Positions 21,169-31,330 of a stretch of DNA of 64,000 nucleotides are shown piece by piece; positions within the stretch are counted from its first letter, which is position 1; every line of letters begins with the position of its first letter. The stretch covers positions 91,723,868-91,787,867 of the forward strand of contig OY986436.1 in the NCBI GenBank assembly GCA_963920525.1. The letters are read 5' to 3'. This stretch comes from Dichetophora obliterata (Eukaryota > Arthropoda > Insecta > Diptera > Sciomyzidae). Made by a program: the position numbers and the translations under genes. The notes beneath the pieces are model-generated. The model was not told where the DNA came from. It saw only the letters and a list, made by a program, of their open reading frames with translations, and did not search any database.

Positions 21169-22595
21169 AAGAGGAGCCGTCCTCGGTTCCCGTAAGAACT
21201 CTTTCTAAGGCTATGGCATTATTAGCTTCCTGACGCCGTCTTGCGACTAGCAGGCCTATTAAAATTACTATTACCGTTCCCATAGAGAAGATGAAAATGA
21301 CGAGCCATTGCGTAGATTTATTATGAATAAGTTGTTTCAGGTTAGCGATTTGGTCAATGTTTTTTATGTTTAACTTATGCAGATATGGAAGTGATAGCAG
21401 TGTCCTATGTTCTGTTATATTGACGAATTGGGCTGATGCAGGTTCGGGGTGTAATTGACTGAGTTTTCTCCAATTGGTGTAGGTGGTTTCATTGATGGTT
21501 ATTTTTTCTTCAAATGTTACAACGAATGTCCCGCGCACTGAAATTAATGAACCATTTCCTTCTCGCACTTCTGCTCTCTGATTGTTAATGACTACCAATC
21601 CATCGTTTATCTCCTCAATTGATGCAATGTGATGCGCCGAGGTAGTTTTGCAGTTTGCGAAATTATTATTTAACAGTTGATGTACGCAAGTGTTTCCTGT
21701 ATGAGGTTGACAAAACGTAGTTGTTGTTGCGTCTCGACAGTTTTTAAGTGGCTCATATAGTCCTTTGCAATTTGCTACAGTGTTTGTTTCTAGCAGCAGA
21801 ATTTTATGATTACGTACTACTGGTAAGATCTTAAGTCTACTACATATCTTTTTGATTTTTGTGTATTTAATAACAAAATGGATACTATTACTATCTTGAA
21901 GAATTTTTAATTTTGAAACATTTAAAATATCAGTAACGCTTATATTTGCGAAGTGCTCCGCAACTAATAAATTCTGTATTTCACTGCTATCAAGAATTAT
22001 AGGGTTTATTACATTTAATTTTCCTAAAGTCACTGAGTAGATGATGTCCTCAATACTTATTATAATCGCTTTGTTTCTTGCATTAATCAGTTCGAATAAA
22101 TTCGCAGTATTAATTTATTTTCTCTTGGTCACTTTTAGCAGTTCGGTCACCGTTTCTGTTAGTTGATTGATTCTAATTTGCATTTTGGTGTTTATCACTA
22201 CCTGTCTCTCATTAGCTTCTATCAAGGCTTCTTCTTTAGTGGCTACTTCGTTGAAGTCGTCGAAATCAGGGGTACCAGCAATGTACTTCAACGCGGTTCC
22301 CAAAATATTTATGCCCCGTGACTGTCGATGGTGAATTTTGAGTGCATTTAGAAGATTAAAAATCTGGTCGACATCAGTCTTTAGTAGATCCCTCATGTGA
22401 GACTGTGTAAAGTGATGGAGTAAGTCTTCGGTGTCAAGGGCTATGTTTTCGTAACTAGTCATATTTGTGCTATGTAGTATAAAGTCGTAGCGATCATAGG
22501 TGGCAACTGTTCCATCCGTTATTGGGATGTAGTACGAATCTGTGTAATTAAGAAGTTTGGCACGCGTCGTTTGAGCTACTGTCAGTACAAAGAGG
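21167..22595 (-). pseudogene. env: Envelope glycoprotein of element B (interrupted)
   Basis: A third ORF downstream of pol, as in errantiviruses. The frame is open from a splice acceptor at 22596, where a hydrophobic SLFVLTVA stretch suggests a signal peptide. It then has RQSRG, a furin-like R-x-x-R site, followed by INILGTALKYIAGTPD, resembling the fusion-peptide region of the errantivirus and baculovirus F family. N-glycosylation sequons are seen, and near the C terminus there is a hydrophobic membrane anchor (VIFIFSMGTVIVILIGLLV) and a short basic tail. An in-frame TAA at 22115-22117 separates the 115-codon front part (from ATG 22462) from the rest, so a full protein cannot be made. No ATG lies at the acceptor; in gypsy-type elements the start comes from the upstream exon. 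Confidence 0.8.
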
Positions 22596-22618
22596 CTGAA
22601 ATTACAAAAAAAAAAAAA
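22596..22618 (-). promoter_or_regulatory. Splice acceptor for env mRNA
   Basis: On the minus strand a long T-run is followed by GTAATTTCAG, a textbook polypyrimidine tract and acceptor, just after the pol stop codon (22620-22622). Errantiviruses express env from a singly spliced RNA with the acceptor here. Confidence 0.75.
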
Positions 22619-22619
22619 A

Positions 22620-25110
22620 TTACCTTATATTATTCTTGTGAATTTTTTTACCATTAATTAAAAGGGTAGTTCCCAGGTCCTTTTCTACAACTTTTTCTAT
22701 ATAGAGCTTTGTAAATTTGTTCCCTATCCTTTTATTGGTTTTAACGTAAACCTTATCCCCAGGGTAAAAGGTTCTAGTGTATTTGTTTCTATTGTGCCTC
22801 TTGATTTCTAGGAGTTGAGCTTGAGTAATTTTTTTTATTATCTCGTTTTTTAGTGAGGGAGGTATTGCATGGATTATATCAATAGGCCTATGACCTGTGA
22901 CCGAGTGAACTGTTTTATTATATTTCGTTGTTGCTAGCAGAATCAGCTCTGAAGTGTCAATAATATTTTGTTCCAGTTTCGTACACCTTGCTATTTCCGA
23001 CAAGGTGCTGTGAAATCTTTCCACCTGTCCGTTTGTTGTGCTATGGAACGGTGGTGTTGTAAAGATATCAACATTAAAGTGATTTTTTAGTATTGACTTT
23101 ATTGTTTCTGAATTAAGGGATTTTTCGTTATCACACGTTATTGTTTTAGTTTCTTTGAAAAAATTAAGCATTTGCAAAAGAGGTTCTTTTATGTCAGTTA
23201 TTGCTCTGGAATCTATTGGAATTACTATTGCAAATTTAGAGAATTTATCAAGGCATGTGAGAAAATATTTTTTATCAGTGGAATAAATGTCCACGTGAAG
23301 AAGTTGGCCAGGGTGGGATGGGATGGGTGTTTTTCCTATTTTTGGCCTGATGGGATGTCTTTGATATTTCCCCTCACGGCATATTTTACAATTTGAAATT
23401 ACTTCCTTGATTTTGTGCCTCAGTGTGGGAAAGTAATAGTCTTTTAAGATCTGTTGCGTGTTCTCGCGTGCACATCTATGTGCTCGATTATGTTCGGTTG
23501 TAATTATTTCTATTTGGTCATCTAGGTTAAAAACGTCTATTACCATTTGATTTGTGTGCCGAAATTTAACGGATGGGAATAACTTAATAATGTTATTCTG
23601 TATCCGAGCTAAGACAGGTAGCTCGCAGTAAATAGCATTGACAACGTCGGGATTAATGGCTTCTTTGAGGAGTTCGTAAAGATCATGTGTTGTCGAGAAC
23701 GTGATTGTATGTCTTATTTGATTTCTGAAGATAATTTTTGTCGTTTTTTTGTTTTCAATGCCTTCGTTTATGATTATTTGGTTTTTAAAACAGTTGATCG
23801 GGTTTTTAATGGTTTGTACCACATATGAAAGTGATTCTTCACTATGTTCGGTTGCGGTGGAGGTGTTAGAGGTTTGGTCAAGAGCATTAATATGTTGTCT
23901 GGACAAAGCGTCGGCAACAAGATTTTCTTTACCCGGTTTGTAAAAAAAGGTAGGCGAGAATTCCTCTATGAAAGCTCGCCATCTTTTAATTTTCGCATTT
24001 GGGTTTCTGCCCGATATGGCGAATGTCAAGGGCTGGTGGTCTGTGTAAATATTCAACTTCCGAGCTCCATATAGGTAATTTCGTAATTTTTTAATTGCCC
24101 AAACTATCGCCAGAAGCTCACGCTCGTTGGTAGCGTAGTGTTCTTCGGTTGTAGATAGCGTTCGCGAAACCATAGTAATAGGTCTGCCATTCTGGGAAAG
24201 AACGGCTCCTATGGCAAATGATGAGGCGTCGGTTGTAAGATCGAAAGGTTGTTGAAAGTCGGGGTGTAGGAGCAAAACGTCTTCTGAGGCTAAAATCCTT
24301 TTAAGTTTGTCGAAAGCTTGAAGTGCTTCATCGTCTAGTTGAATTATAATATTTTTTGACTGATTTGCACGTATGTGGCCGTTATCACCACGAAGATACT
24401 TTGTCATTGGCTTAGCAATTTGGGCGTAATCCTTGACGAAGCGTCTGTAGTACCCGGATAATCCAAGGAAAGATCTTAACGCACGAAGTGTCTTAGGTGT
24501 TTCGTAGTTAACTATGTCCTTTACTTTCTCGGCACAAGTTCGTATTCCTTTGGAGGATACCGTGAATCCTAGGAATTCTACTTCCGTTTTAAAAAATGTT
24601 GACTTCTCCCGAGAGACCCTCATATTTGCATTATATAGCTTTGTTAAGATTTTTTTGATATCTAGAGCATGCTGTTCTTTCGTACGGGAAAAAATTATCA
24701 CATCATCGATGTAGACATGACAGCATTTCCCTATATCCTCTCTAAGAATGTCGTCGATGGTCCTCTGAAAAATGCTCGGTGCATTCTTTAGACCGAAAGG
24801 GAGGCGACAAAATTCGTATTTACCGTTATTCACGGCAAAAGCTGTTTTTTCCCTGTCATGCTCTGCCAGTTTTATCTGGTGGAATCCCGATTTTAAATCG
24901 AGGGTTGTGAAAAATACTGAGTTCCCTAGGTTAGACAAAATAATTGAAGTGTCCGGGATGGGGTATTTGTCGCAAATTGTTTTTTCATTCAGTTTGCGGA
25001 AATCAATAACTAAACGCATTTTTCGTCTGCCTGATTCGTCTGTACCCTTTTTGTCTACGATCCATATAGGGTTGTTATAGGGGGATCGTGAGGGGGATCG
25101 TTATTATTCC
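22620..25110 (-). CDS. pol: Pol: reverse transcriptase, RNase H, integrase
   Basis: An open 799-codon stretch from ATG 25019, with RT homology already present upstream to about 25100 in the same frame. Residues counted from that ATG: RT with DFRKLNEK near 6 and the YIDD box at 103-106; RNase H from about 258 (LTTDAS, NERELLAIVWAI, YTDHQPL); integrase with the H-H-C-C zinc finger at H510, H514, C544 and C547, then the catalytic D577, D630 and E667 (NGQVERFH). It copies the RNA genome and inserts the DNA. The stretch itself has no stop, but it is out of frame with the protease ORF (25075-25695) because of a small length change at about 25080-25105, inside a run where CGATCCCCCT occurs twice. 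So it is intact in itself but cut off from Gag-Pol. Confidence 0.9.
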
Positions 25111-25695
25111 TTTTCCGAGTAGTTCTGCTAATTCGTTATTCACGAACTCAGAGGCAGCCATAGGATAGGGATATGACTTTGCATAGACTGGTTCGTTATT
25201 AATTGTTCTGATGGTCGCAACGACATTTGTATTAAAGGGAAGCAAATCGTTAGGGTCTGCGAAAACCCCTGAATGTTGACTTATAAATGCGGAAATATCT
25301 ATTACTCCTGGTTCAGGTTGTTGTGAGATATTATTAACGTTCTTGCAATAAAGGTATAACAATAGTTCGTGGTTACCGTCGTAACTTATTACCCCTTTTT
25401 TGAGATCTAGGGTGGCATTAGTCTCCTTTAAGAAATCAAATCCAATTATACCGTCGAATGTTTGTAAGTCGGGAAGCAAATAAAATATTGAATTCCTATT
25501 AAAAAGGTTTATAAGGCATTTGTGAGTAATTTTATTGGCTCCATGTATGGATTTTACTGTAAACGGTTCGTTTACTGGTTTTACTGCTACCAGATCATCT
25601 AAGTACCTGATATAATTTTTAGCAGCACCAGTGTCCACTAAAAATTTTAATGTCTTTCCTCCTAAGGTTCTTTCCACGTAAGGGAGGAGGGACAT
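25075..25695 (-). pseudogene. pol: Pol: protease domain, ends in a frameshift
   Basis: The protease part of pol, reached by -1 shifting from gag at 25701-25707; the first ATG of 25695 is probably not used. Motif FLVDTGAAKNYI is the aspartic protease active site and FDGIIGFDFL the second landmark. It runs into YAKSYPYP and AELLGKGII, the lead-in to RT, then hits a stop at once, while the RT reading continues in another frame. Confidence 0.85.
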
Positions 25696-26945
25696 ACTCC
25701 TAAAAAATTTACTTCGTCTGTTGGATTTTGTTCATTAGGATCCTCGAAAGTGTCATTTGTGGTGTCGTTCTCATACTGAGAGCCATAGTCAAAGTATTCC
25801 GGGGATTCATCCCGGTTCGGTTCCTGTGACAAATTTGTTTGTTGGTAAAGGTTATTAATGCGTTGCTGCTTTGCCGTATGTTGTTGGTCGGATTCATACG
25901 GCCTCTTGTGAGCTGGAGTAAAATTCGGGGGATTGTTTGTTAATATAGGTGCTCGGTTTTGGATGCGGTTATTAATGTTTACAGGTGGTGCAAATCTGTT
26001 GTTCTGTTGGTGGGAGTTAATTTGATTATTGGGCCTATTGTGACGGAAACGAGAGGAGGAGTCCACCTCCATTGGAATAGGTTTAGGAAGAATTGGGTGA
26101 CGGGCCTGAAATGGTTGTGGTTGGGAGCGGCGGTAGTGCGGAGAATTCGAGAACCCGTAGTGTTCCGTTTGTTGATCCCTATTTCTATTAAACGATGTTG
26201 CAAACACGTATCGAGCTTGGTTGGACTCGAGCTCTTGGGCCAACGCTAGTGCTGAAGGCATATCTATTGGCTTAGATGAAAACAAAATATCACACATTGG
26301 TTTGCGTAATCCAGATATAAATGTTCTAAGCGCATCTTGTCTGTATTTTGTGCACAGAGAATTAATTAAGCATTTGTCGCCGTCATGTGCCATAATCACT
26401 TTGTTGATGATAAGTGTGAGCTTGCGCTCAACTTCATCATAAAACTGACAAATATTTTGTCCACCCTGCCGTAAAGTGGACATTTCTTGTTCCAAAATGT
26501 GAACTGGTTTTTTGTCAGCATAGGTGAAATCTAACCGAGCAATAATAGCCCTAAAATTGAGTACCGTATTAAACGAAGAAAGAACCGAATCGGCAGATCC
26601 GGTAATTTTATTACGGATTATAGCCACGGCTTGGTAGTGCTTTGACGTACCCTCAAACTACTCAAACAGCTTGTATGCTGTAAACGCGGCTTGTCGCCAT
26701 GAGATGTATCGTATCTGCTCGCCGTTAAATTCGGGCAAAGATTTTATTAAATCTAATGATTCCTCACAAGGCGTCACCTCTGGGTCTATAGTTATTTCCT
26801 TATATTCCTCAACCTGCGTAGGAGATTCTATTCGTTCAAGTCTGGATGTCAGTTCGTCAACTGTTGTTTGAAAGTCCTGTTTCACCTGCCTAGTGGCAGC
26901 TGCAATTGCGGTGTTTAACAGCGCCTGCATTGTCTGTGCGTCCAT
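25662..26945 (-). pseudogene. gag: Gag of element B with internal TAG
   Basis: One reading frame of 428 codons coding for Gag from ATG 26945 (MDAQTMQ) to the stop at 25662, broken by an in-frame TAG at 26658-26660 after 95 codons. Downstream, FNTVLNFRAIIARLD matches Gag of element A, and the C terminus is rich in N, Q, R and P without a CCHC knuckle. No base is inserted or lost around the stop, so a single substitution is the simplest cause. An internal ATG at 26627 could only start a protein lacking the N-terminal part. Confidence 0.88.
25701..25707 (-). promoter_or_regulatory. Programmed -1 frameshift site (TTTTTTA)
   Basis: Gag frame reads AAT TTT TTA GGA here; slipping back one base enters the protease frame. 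Identical heptamer and phase to element A. Confidence 0.8.
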
Positions 26946-28057
26946 TATAGATTGGTTAATAAGTTGGGTGCCAAGAGAAAAAATTTTTTATTACAGATAT
27001 TAATTGGGCTTTAATAAAAAAAAAAAAATTAATAAGGATTTTTTTTTTTTTTAAGTGAATAAGATAATGCTTAAATCTTGAATATTTTTAATTAACTTGA
27101 GAATACTATTTTTACTTTAATTACAATTAATAGTTTTTTGTTCGGAATTTTTATTGAATCCTTCGATTTAAGAAATTAATGTCTGATTAAATTCACAATG
27201 GATCTTATCATGTATAATATCTAATGCTAAATCTTTTAACCAAATTAAAAATCTTATGTAGATACTTTGTCCAATAGCTGAACGCTTACAATAATCTGGC
27301 AGCTTCCATTTTAAAATTCGGTGCAGCAACGTTAAAGTTTTCCTTGTAATCCAATGTAATTTTCCAGATGAGTTTACAACAGATACGGTAAGTTTTTATA
27401 ATTTTTAGTTATTCACCTTTACGCTTGTTTTTTTTTAAATTATTTCTAGCACCTTCAGTGTATGATATGTTCAGTTTTAAAAAATTCAAGCTTGTTCACA
27501 TATTTTGTCTCATATGTTTTCACTATGTGAAATTTTTTACTACCGATAATCCTTTTTATCCTCAGATAAGTCTTTCACAAATATTTAACTTGTCTTCTTC
27601 TTCTATGAAGAACTTTTTTATCTATTTTTTAGACTTGTTTGTTTTTTTTATGAAGAATCTTTTATTTGATGTTTTTTACATGTCTTTTTCTTCTATGGAG
27701 AATTTTTTACACTTGTTTTTTCTTCTATGAAGAATTTTTTTTCCACTTGTTTTTTTCTTTTATGAATAAATTCTCCACTTGTTTTTTCTTCTATGAAGAA
27801 ATTTCCTGCATTTCTTTAGCTTTTATTTAGCTCAGTTTTTTCGATATAGAAAAAATGTTATTTTCTTATTTGTTCATTTAGTTTTTGATTTTCCTATTTG
27901 ATCACTATGGATTTTTTCAGTTTAACAATTTTTTAAATTTGGTCACAGTTCACTCTGATTTTGTTTCATATGTTTTCACTATGTGAAACTTTTCACAGGT
28001 GAGTCCGAACTCACGGCTACTTTTATTTTTCTTTTAAAATAAAGAACTTTTTTTGTG
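26946..28057 (-). other. 5' leader of element B
   Basis: About 1.1 kb of AT-rich leader between PBS and gag. It contains several near-copies of TTTTTCTTCTATGAAGAA (27600-27800, plus-strand reading), a short tandem array. A splice donor for env should lie in or near this leader; I could not pick one with confidence. Confidence 0.65.
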
Positions 28058-28075
28058 GCCCCACGTTGGGCGCCA
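28058..28075 (-). promoter_or_regulatory. Primer-binding site, 18-bp match to tRNA-Lys
   Basis: The minus strand reads TGGCGCCCAACGTGGGGC, the exact complement of the last 18 bases of fly tRNA-Lys(CTT) as I recall it. It starts at the LTR end and shares one base with it. Confidence 0.88.
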
Positions 28076-28523
28076 GTTAAAATGAATGTAATGATTTTGA
28101 TTTTTTAAAAACAAATTCTTTATTATCGGCACTATATGCCGGTGTTTCTCTTTTATAACGTCGAGTAAGACTAACTAATACAAGAAATAAATTGAACTTA
28201 AAATACCCAAAAACTACTGCTTGTTATTTTAGCTTATTTTTAATATTGCTTTGCTCTTCCCGCTGTTGCTGACATCGTCGCTATGCTATTGTTATTGTCG
28301 TCGCTGTTATTGTTGTTGTGATTGCCATTATTGTAGTCGCTGCACTGTGTGCTATTGTTGTTGTTGTTGTTGTTATTGCTGCTATTGCTTTGACTCCGCT
28401 GTTGATGTTGTTGTTTGGTGCTAACTCAGCGTTTGTCAGTGTGGGAACGTTATGCGCGACAGAATCGCGAAAACGTCACGTACCGTACTCGAATTACAAT
28501 TAGAGCGGATGCGTGTGTTAACT
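28075..28523 (-). repeat. 5' LTR of element B
   Basis: 449 bp, the same length as the 3' LTR with two differences. Drives transcription of the element on the minus strand. Followed by the TATA duplication at 28524-28527. Confidence 0.92.
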
Positions 28524-28527
28524 TATA

Positions 28528-28739
28528 CGCTGTTTTTTGAAATAAAACTTTGATTCTAGTTCCAGCGATAGCCACAGATGTTGGGAATAGCATATTAAAA
28601 TTTGAGATGATTCAGCTGAACAGCTTTTGCTTTTTCTACAACACCATGTCGAAAAAAGTAGTTTCGAGATAAATAATTATAAAGAGAATGAATGTATTTT
28701 TCGATATCTTTGCGTGTTTGGGCTGTTTTGGTCAATATG
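28528..28739. other. Flank between element B and the Penelope element
   Basis: Contains CTAGTTCCAGCGATAGCCAC (28557-28576), inverse of 20598-20617 on the other side of element B, showing that B landed inside a small inverted repeat. Otherwise nothing recognised. Confidence 0.5.
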
Positions 28740-28781
28740 TTTTTAAATGATAAAAATTAAAAAAAATTTTACATTGTTTTT

Positions 28782-28817
28782 CCCAACGTTTCGTAGGTAG
28801 TTTCCTACATCTTCAGG
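28782..28817 (-). ncRNA. Candidate hammerhead ribozyme motif of the Penelope element
   Basis: Minus strand: CTGAAGA (fits core CUGANGA), then GTAGG-AAACTA-CCTAC forming a 5-bp stem II with a loop, then GAAAC (core GAAA) and GTTGGG. Penelope elements are known to carry hammerhead ribozymes in their terminal repeats. The other helices were not resolved by eye. Confidence 0.5.
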
Positions 28818-29056
28818 GGATGTCAATTTATTAAAAACTATAAAAAACAAATTTTAAACATATAATAACAAAAAGTCTAATAAAAATTCTTACATTTCCT
28901 TATTTTCACATAGCAAGTAATTTAAATTTATCTTTAGAACAATATAACAAGCACTGAAAAACGATTAACATTTAAACTCAATAAACAACAACTGACAGGA
29001 AAATTTTTTTAAACAAACTGAAAATAATAACGAACATAAATACATGTGAAGTTTTT

Positions 29057-29450
29057 TTAATATAAGGCCTTCCTTAAAGCAATGCTGTAGTTGGAGCTAA
29101 TGTTGTCTGTGCCTTCTTTTGTGTTCATTGTTATTGTCGCTTTGTTTTGAATGTGCAAGCTTTCCAAAATATATCGTCTCGTTTCTCTTCTCTCTTTGTC
29201 TATTATTTTCGTATCAACAAAATCAGCTGTGTGACCAGTCTCTAAAATATGTTGTAGTTTTTTCATTTCTTATGTCTGCTTTGTGTTCATTTAGTCTGAC
29301 TCCTAACGCTCTCTTCGAGGTCCCTATGTAGATTAGCTTGCAGTTTTCTCCTTCTTTTCCATTGCATCCAATTTCATACACAACGTCTTGCTGATGTTCT
29401 TTTTCTATGCGTGTTTTTGTATTGGTAAATATATGTTTTTAAGTTTTGTG
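29057..29450 (-). pseudogene. GIY-YIG endonuclease remnant (Penelope)
   Basis: Broken minus-strand frames give YEIGCNGKEGENCKLIYIGT, then RALGVRLNEHKADIRN and, in the intact 69-codon piece 29057-29266, LQHILETGHTADFVD and KERRETRRYILESLHIQN. This is the order of the Penelope GIY-YIG domain: Y-x-I-x-C, YIGT, R and H, then the ILESLHI block. It would nick target DNA. At least one frame change separates the two halves. Confidence 0.75.
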
Positions 29451-29575
29451 AGGTTTGAGAGCGAATGATATGTCGCTTTTGTTCTTTATTGTCCTATGTA
29501 GATTTCTGCTGTCGGTCAAGTTGGGAATATATGTGATACCAAAAAATGTTTTTTTCTTAGGGTTGCCATCTTCTC

Positions 29576-30657
29576 CTACTCTGTGGTTATTTTGTGGGCA
29601 TTTGTGCATCCCAGATTTTTCTTGATAAGATCGTTTATTATTTTCGTCGGGTAATTATTAGATTTTAGTATATTTTTGATTCTGTTGATGTTGTCGTTTT
29701 TGAATTGTTCGTCGCTTGTGGTCAATACTTTTCTTATAAAATTGTTTGCAATGTTGAATTTTTGCGCTGTTGGCTGCGTGGATAAAAAATTCATCATTCT
29801 TCCAGAAGAAGATGGTTTTGAGAACCAGTTAAATTCTATTTTATTGTTGTGTCTATAGAGTCTTATGTCCAAATATGGTATGCTTTTGTAGTTTTCGATC
29901 TCTATTGTGAATTGTTTTTGATGGTATTGATTGAGTGTGTTTAATATGATTTCTTTGTCATTTTTCCTTATTATTGCAAAAATTTCATCCACATATTTTG
30001 TTAAAAATTTAAAATGTATGTCTTTTTTATTTAGTTCTTCAATTGTGTAGTCAAGTAGGTGATCTAAAATTATGTCTGCAATTGTTGGAGATAACGGGTT
30101 GCCCATAGGCATTCGAAACGTCTGGTTGAATATTTTGTTTTCATATTTAAAATAGTTGTTTTTGTTGAGACAGAAATCCAAAATTTGTAAAAATATTGTG
30201 GTTCTATTGTGCTCCATTGTCTCATTATTGTTTTTATAGCCAGATATATGGGAATATTTGTAAAAAGCGATATAACGTCAAAGGATACTAATATATCTTG
30301 TTCATCTAGAGTAGTGTCTTTTAGCCTTTCTTTAAGTTGTGTCGAGTTTTTTATATTGTAATTGTCTGATATTATATTTTTTAATAAATTTCCAAAGTGT
30401 TTTGCTAGTTTGTAGCATGCCACATTGGTCGAAGATGATATTGGTCTGAGAGGTAATCCTTGTTTATGCGTCTTAGGTAGTCCATATAACCTTGGTGCTT
30501 GAGCCGCGGAGCAGTAAAGTTGGATTTTTTGCCATGATCCGATATATTCTTTCTTATAGAGTTCATTTACTATATTGTTGTTGAGTTTCATGAGTTTCGT
30601 TGTTGGGTCAGTTCTCATTATTTTGTATGTATTTTTGTCTTCGAGTAATTTTTCCAT
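29576..30657 (-). pseudogene. Penelope-like reverse transcriptase (one frameshift)
   Basis: Two overlapping frames, 30657-30070 (195 codons) and 30217-29576 (213 codons), together cover most of a Penelope RT. The first has RLYGLPKTHK and LRPISSSTN, then VSFDVISLFTNIP with the first catalytic aspartate. The second has MPMGNPLSP, then KYVDEIFAI, the Y-x-D-D box here altered to YVDE, and SIPYLDIRL. The frame break is near 30200. Both the break and the changed second aspartate of the box argue for a dead enzyme. Confidence 0.85.
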
Positions 30658-30760
30658 TTTTCTTTTATAATCTTCCTTGTACGTTTTGACCGTCTTATTA
30701 CCTTTGTCTGCTTTTGTTATGATGATCTGGTTTTTGAGTTTCCTTGTAAATTGTTCCGTT

Positions 30761-31254
30761 TTTCATGTATTTTAAATATAAGTTTATCTTGAGGGGTATT
30801 TTTTATTCGTCGTTTGTAATGAATGAATGTAGTGAAAATGAATGTAGACGATAACTACTCTGCTGTACTCGGCTGTAGAAGCGGAAATAACGTCAGTATC
30901 CTAAAAAAATTTAACATTATATTCTCAAAAGACTATACCTTTAAAATATCAAACAAAAATTTCATAAAAATTCTAGACCACCGGTCTGCCTTAAACAATT
31001 AGAATTTCACTTTTCCTTTCACTGTTCCTTTTTATATAATTTTTAAATTTTAAACATTTACGAAAAAATTTATTACATTTCATTGCTATTAAAATTTCTA
31101 GAACACTATTTCGATTTCTAAAAAATTATTATTTCCGGTTGCTTCAATAAGTTATAGTTTAAAATCGATTTTAGTTTTTTTACGTGTGCTTAGTTGTAAA
31201 AAACAAAGTCTTTCAATTATAAAATTTATTTAAAATTTTTTTCAGTACAGTTGC
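30761..31254. other. AT-rich, nothing recognised
   Basis: No ORF or repeat I can support. Confidence 0.45.
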
Positions 31255-31330
31255 AGTGCCGGTACAAATCCCGGGATTTGAATTTGCAATCCCGAAAATC
31301 CCGGGATTGCCAAAACAACCCGAAATTGCA
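31255..31330. repeat. CCCGGGAT-rich patch
   Basis: Contains three CCCGGGAT-type words among AT-rich sequence. Similar words occur in inverse order at 19420-19510. Whether the two are ends of one element cannot be settled by eye. Confidence 0.35.

Larger units (their letters stand above)
20708..28523 (-). mobile_element. Errantivirus (gypsy group) element B, complete but disabled
   Basis: A full-length 7,816-bp LTR retrotransposon on the minus strand. It has two 449-bp LTRs with ends AGTTAA/TTAACT, a TATA duplication (20704-20707, 28524-28527), an 18-bp tRNA-Lys primer-binding site, gag, pol (PR-RT-RNaseH-IN), a spliced env and a polypurine tract. This is the layout of Drosophila gypsy, 17.6, 297 and ZAM, and TATA is the known target preference of the 17.6/297 branch. 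By eye the LTRs differ at only two sites, so insertion was recent, yet gag and env each have an in-frame stop and pol has a frameshift before RT. It may still be moved by proteins supplied elsewhere. Confidence 0.93.
28740..30760 (-). mobile_element. Penelope-like element, decayed
   Basis: Minus strand, in element order: reverse transcriptase pseudogene (30657-29576), GIY-YIG endonuclease remnant (about 29450-29057), then a terminal region with a hammerhead-like motif (28817-28782). RT plus GIY-YIG is diagnostic of endonuclease-bearing Penelope-like elements. Frames are broken in RT and endonuclease. The 5' end is unclear; reading fades near 30760. Confidence 0.82.

Noticed and set aside
22115..22117. 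The env TAA as a natural boundary between two proteins
   Set aside because: The frame resumes without shift after it and the downstream part holds the membrane anchor of the same glycoprotein; a nonsense change is simpler.
30830..31250. The 5' terminal repeat of the Penelope element
   Set aside because: I could not find a direct or inverted match to the 3' terminal region, so no boundary is claimed.
19420..31330. CCCGGGAT-rich patches as ends of one giant element containing element B and the Penelope element
   Set aside because: The match is limited to short repeated words with poor collinearity, and no target duplication was found.
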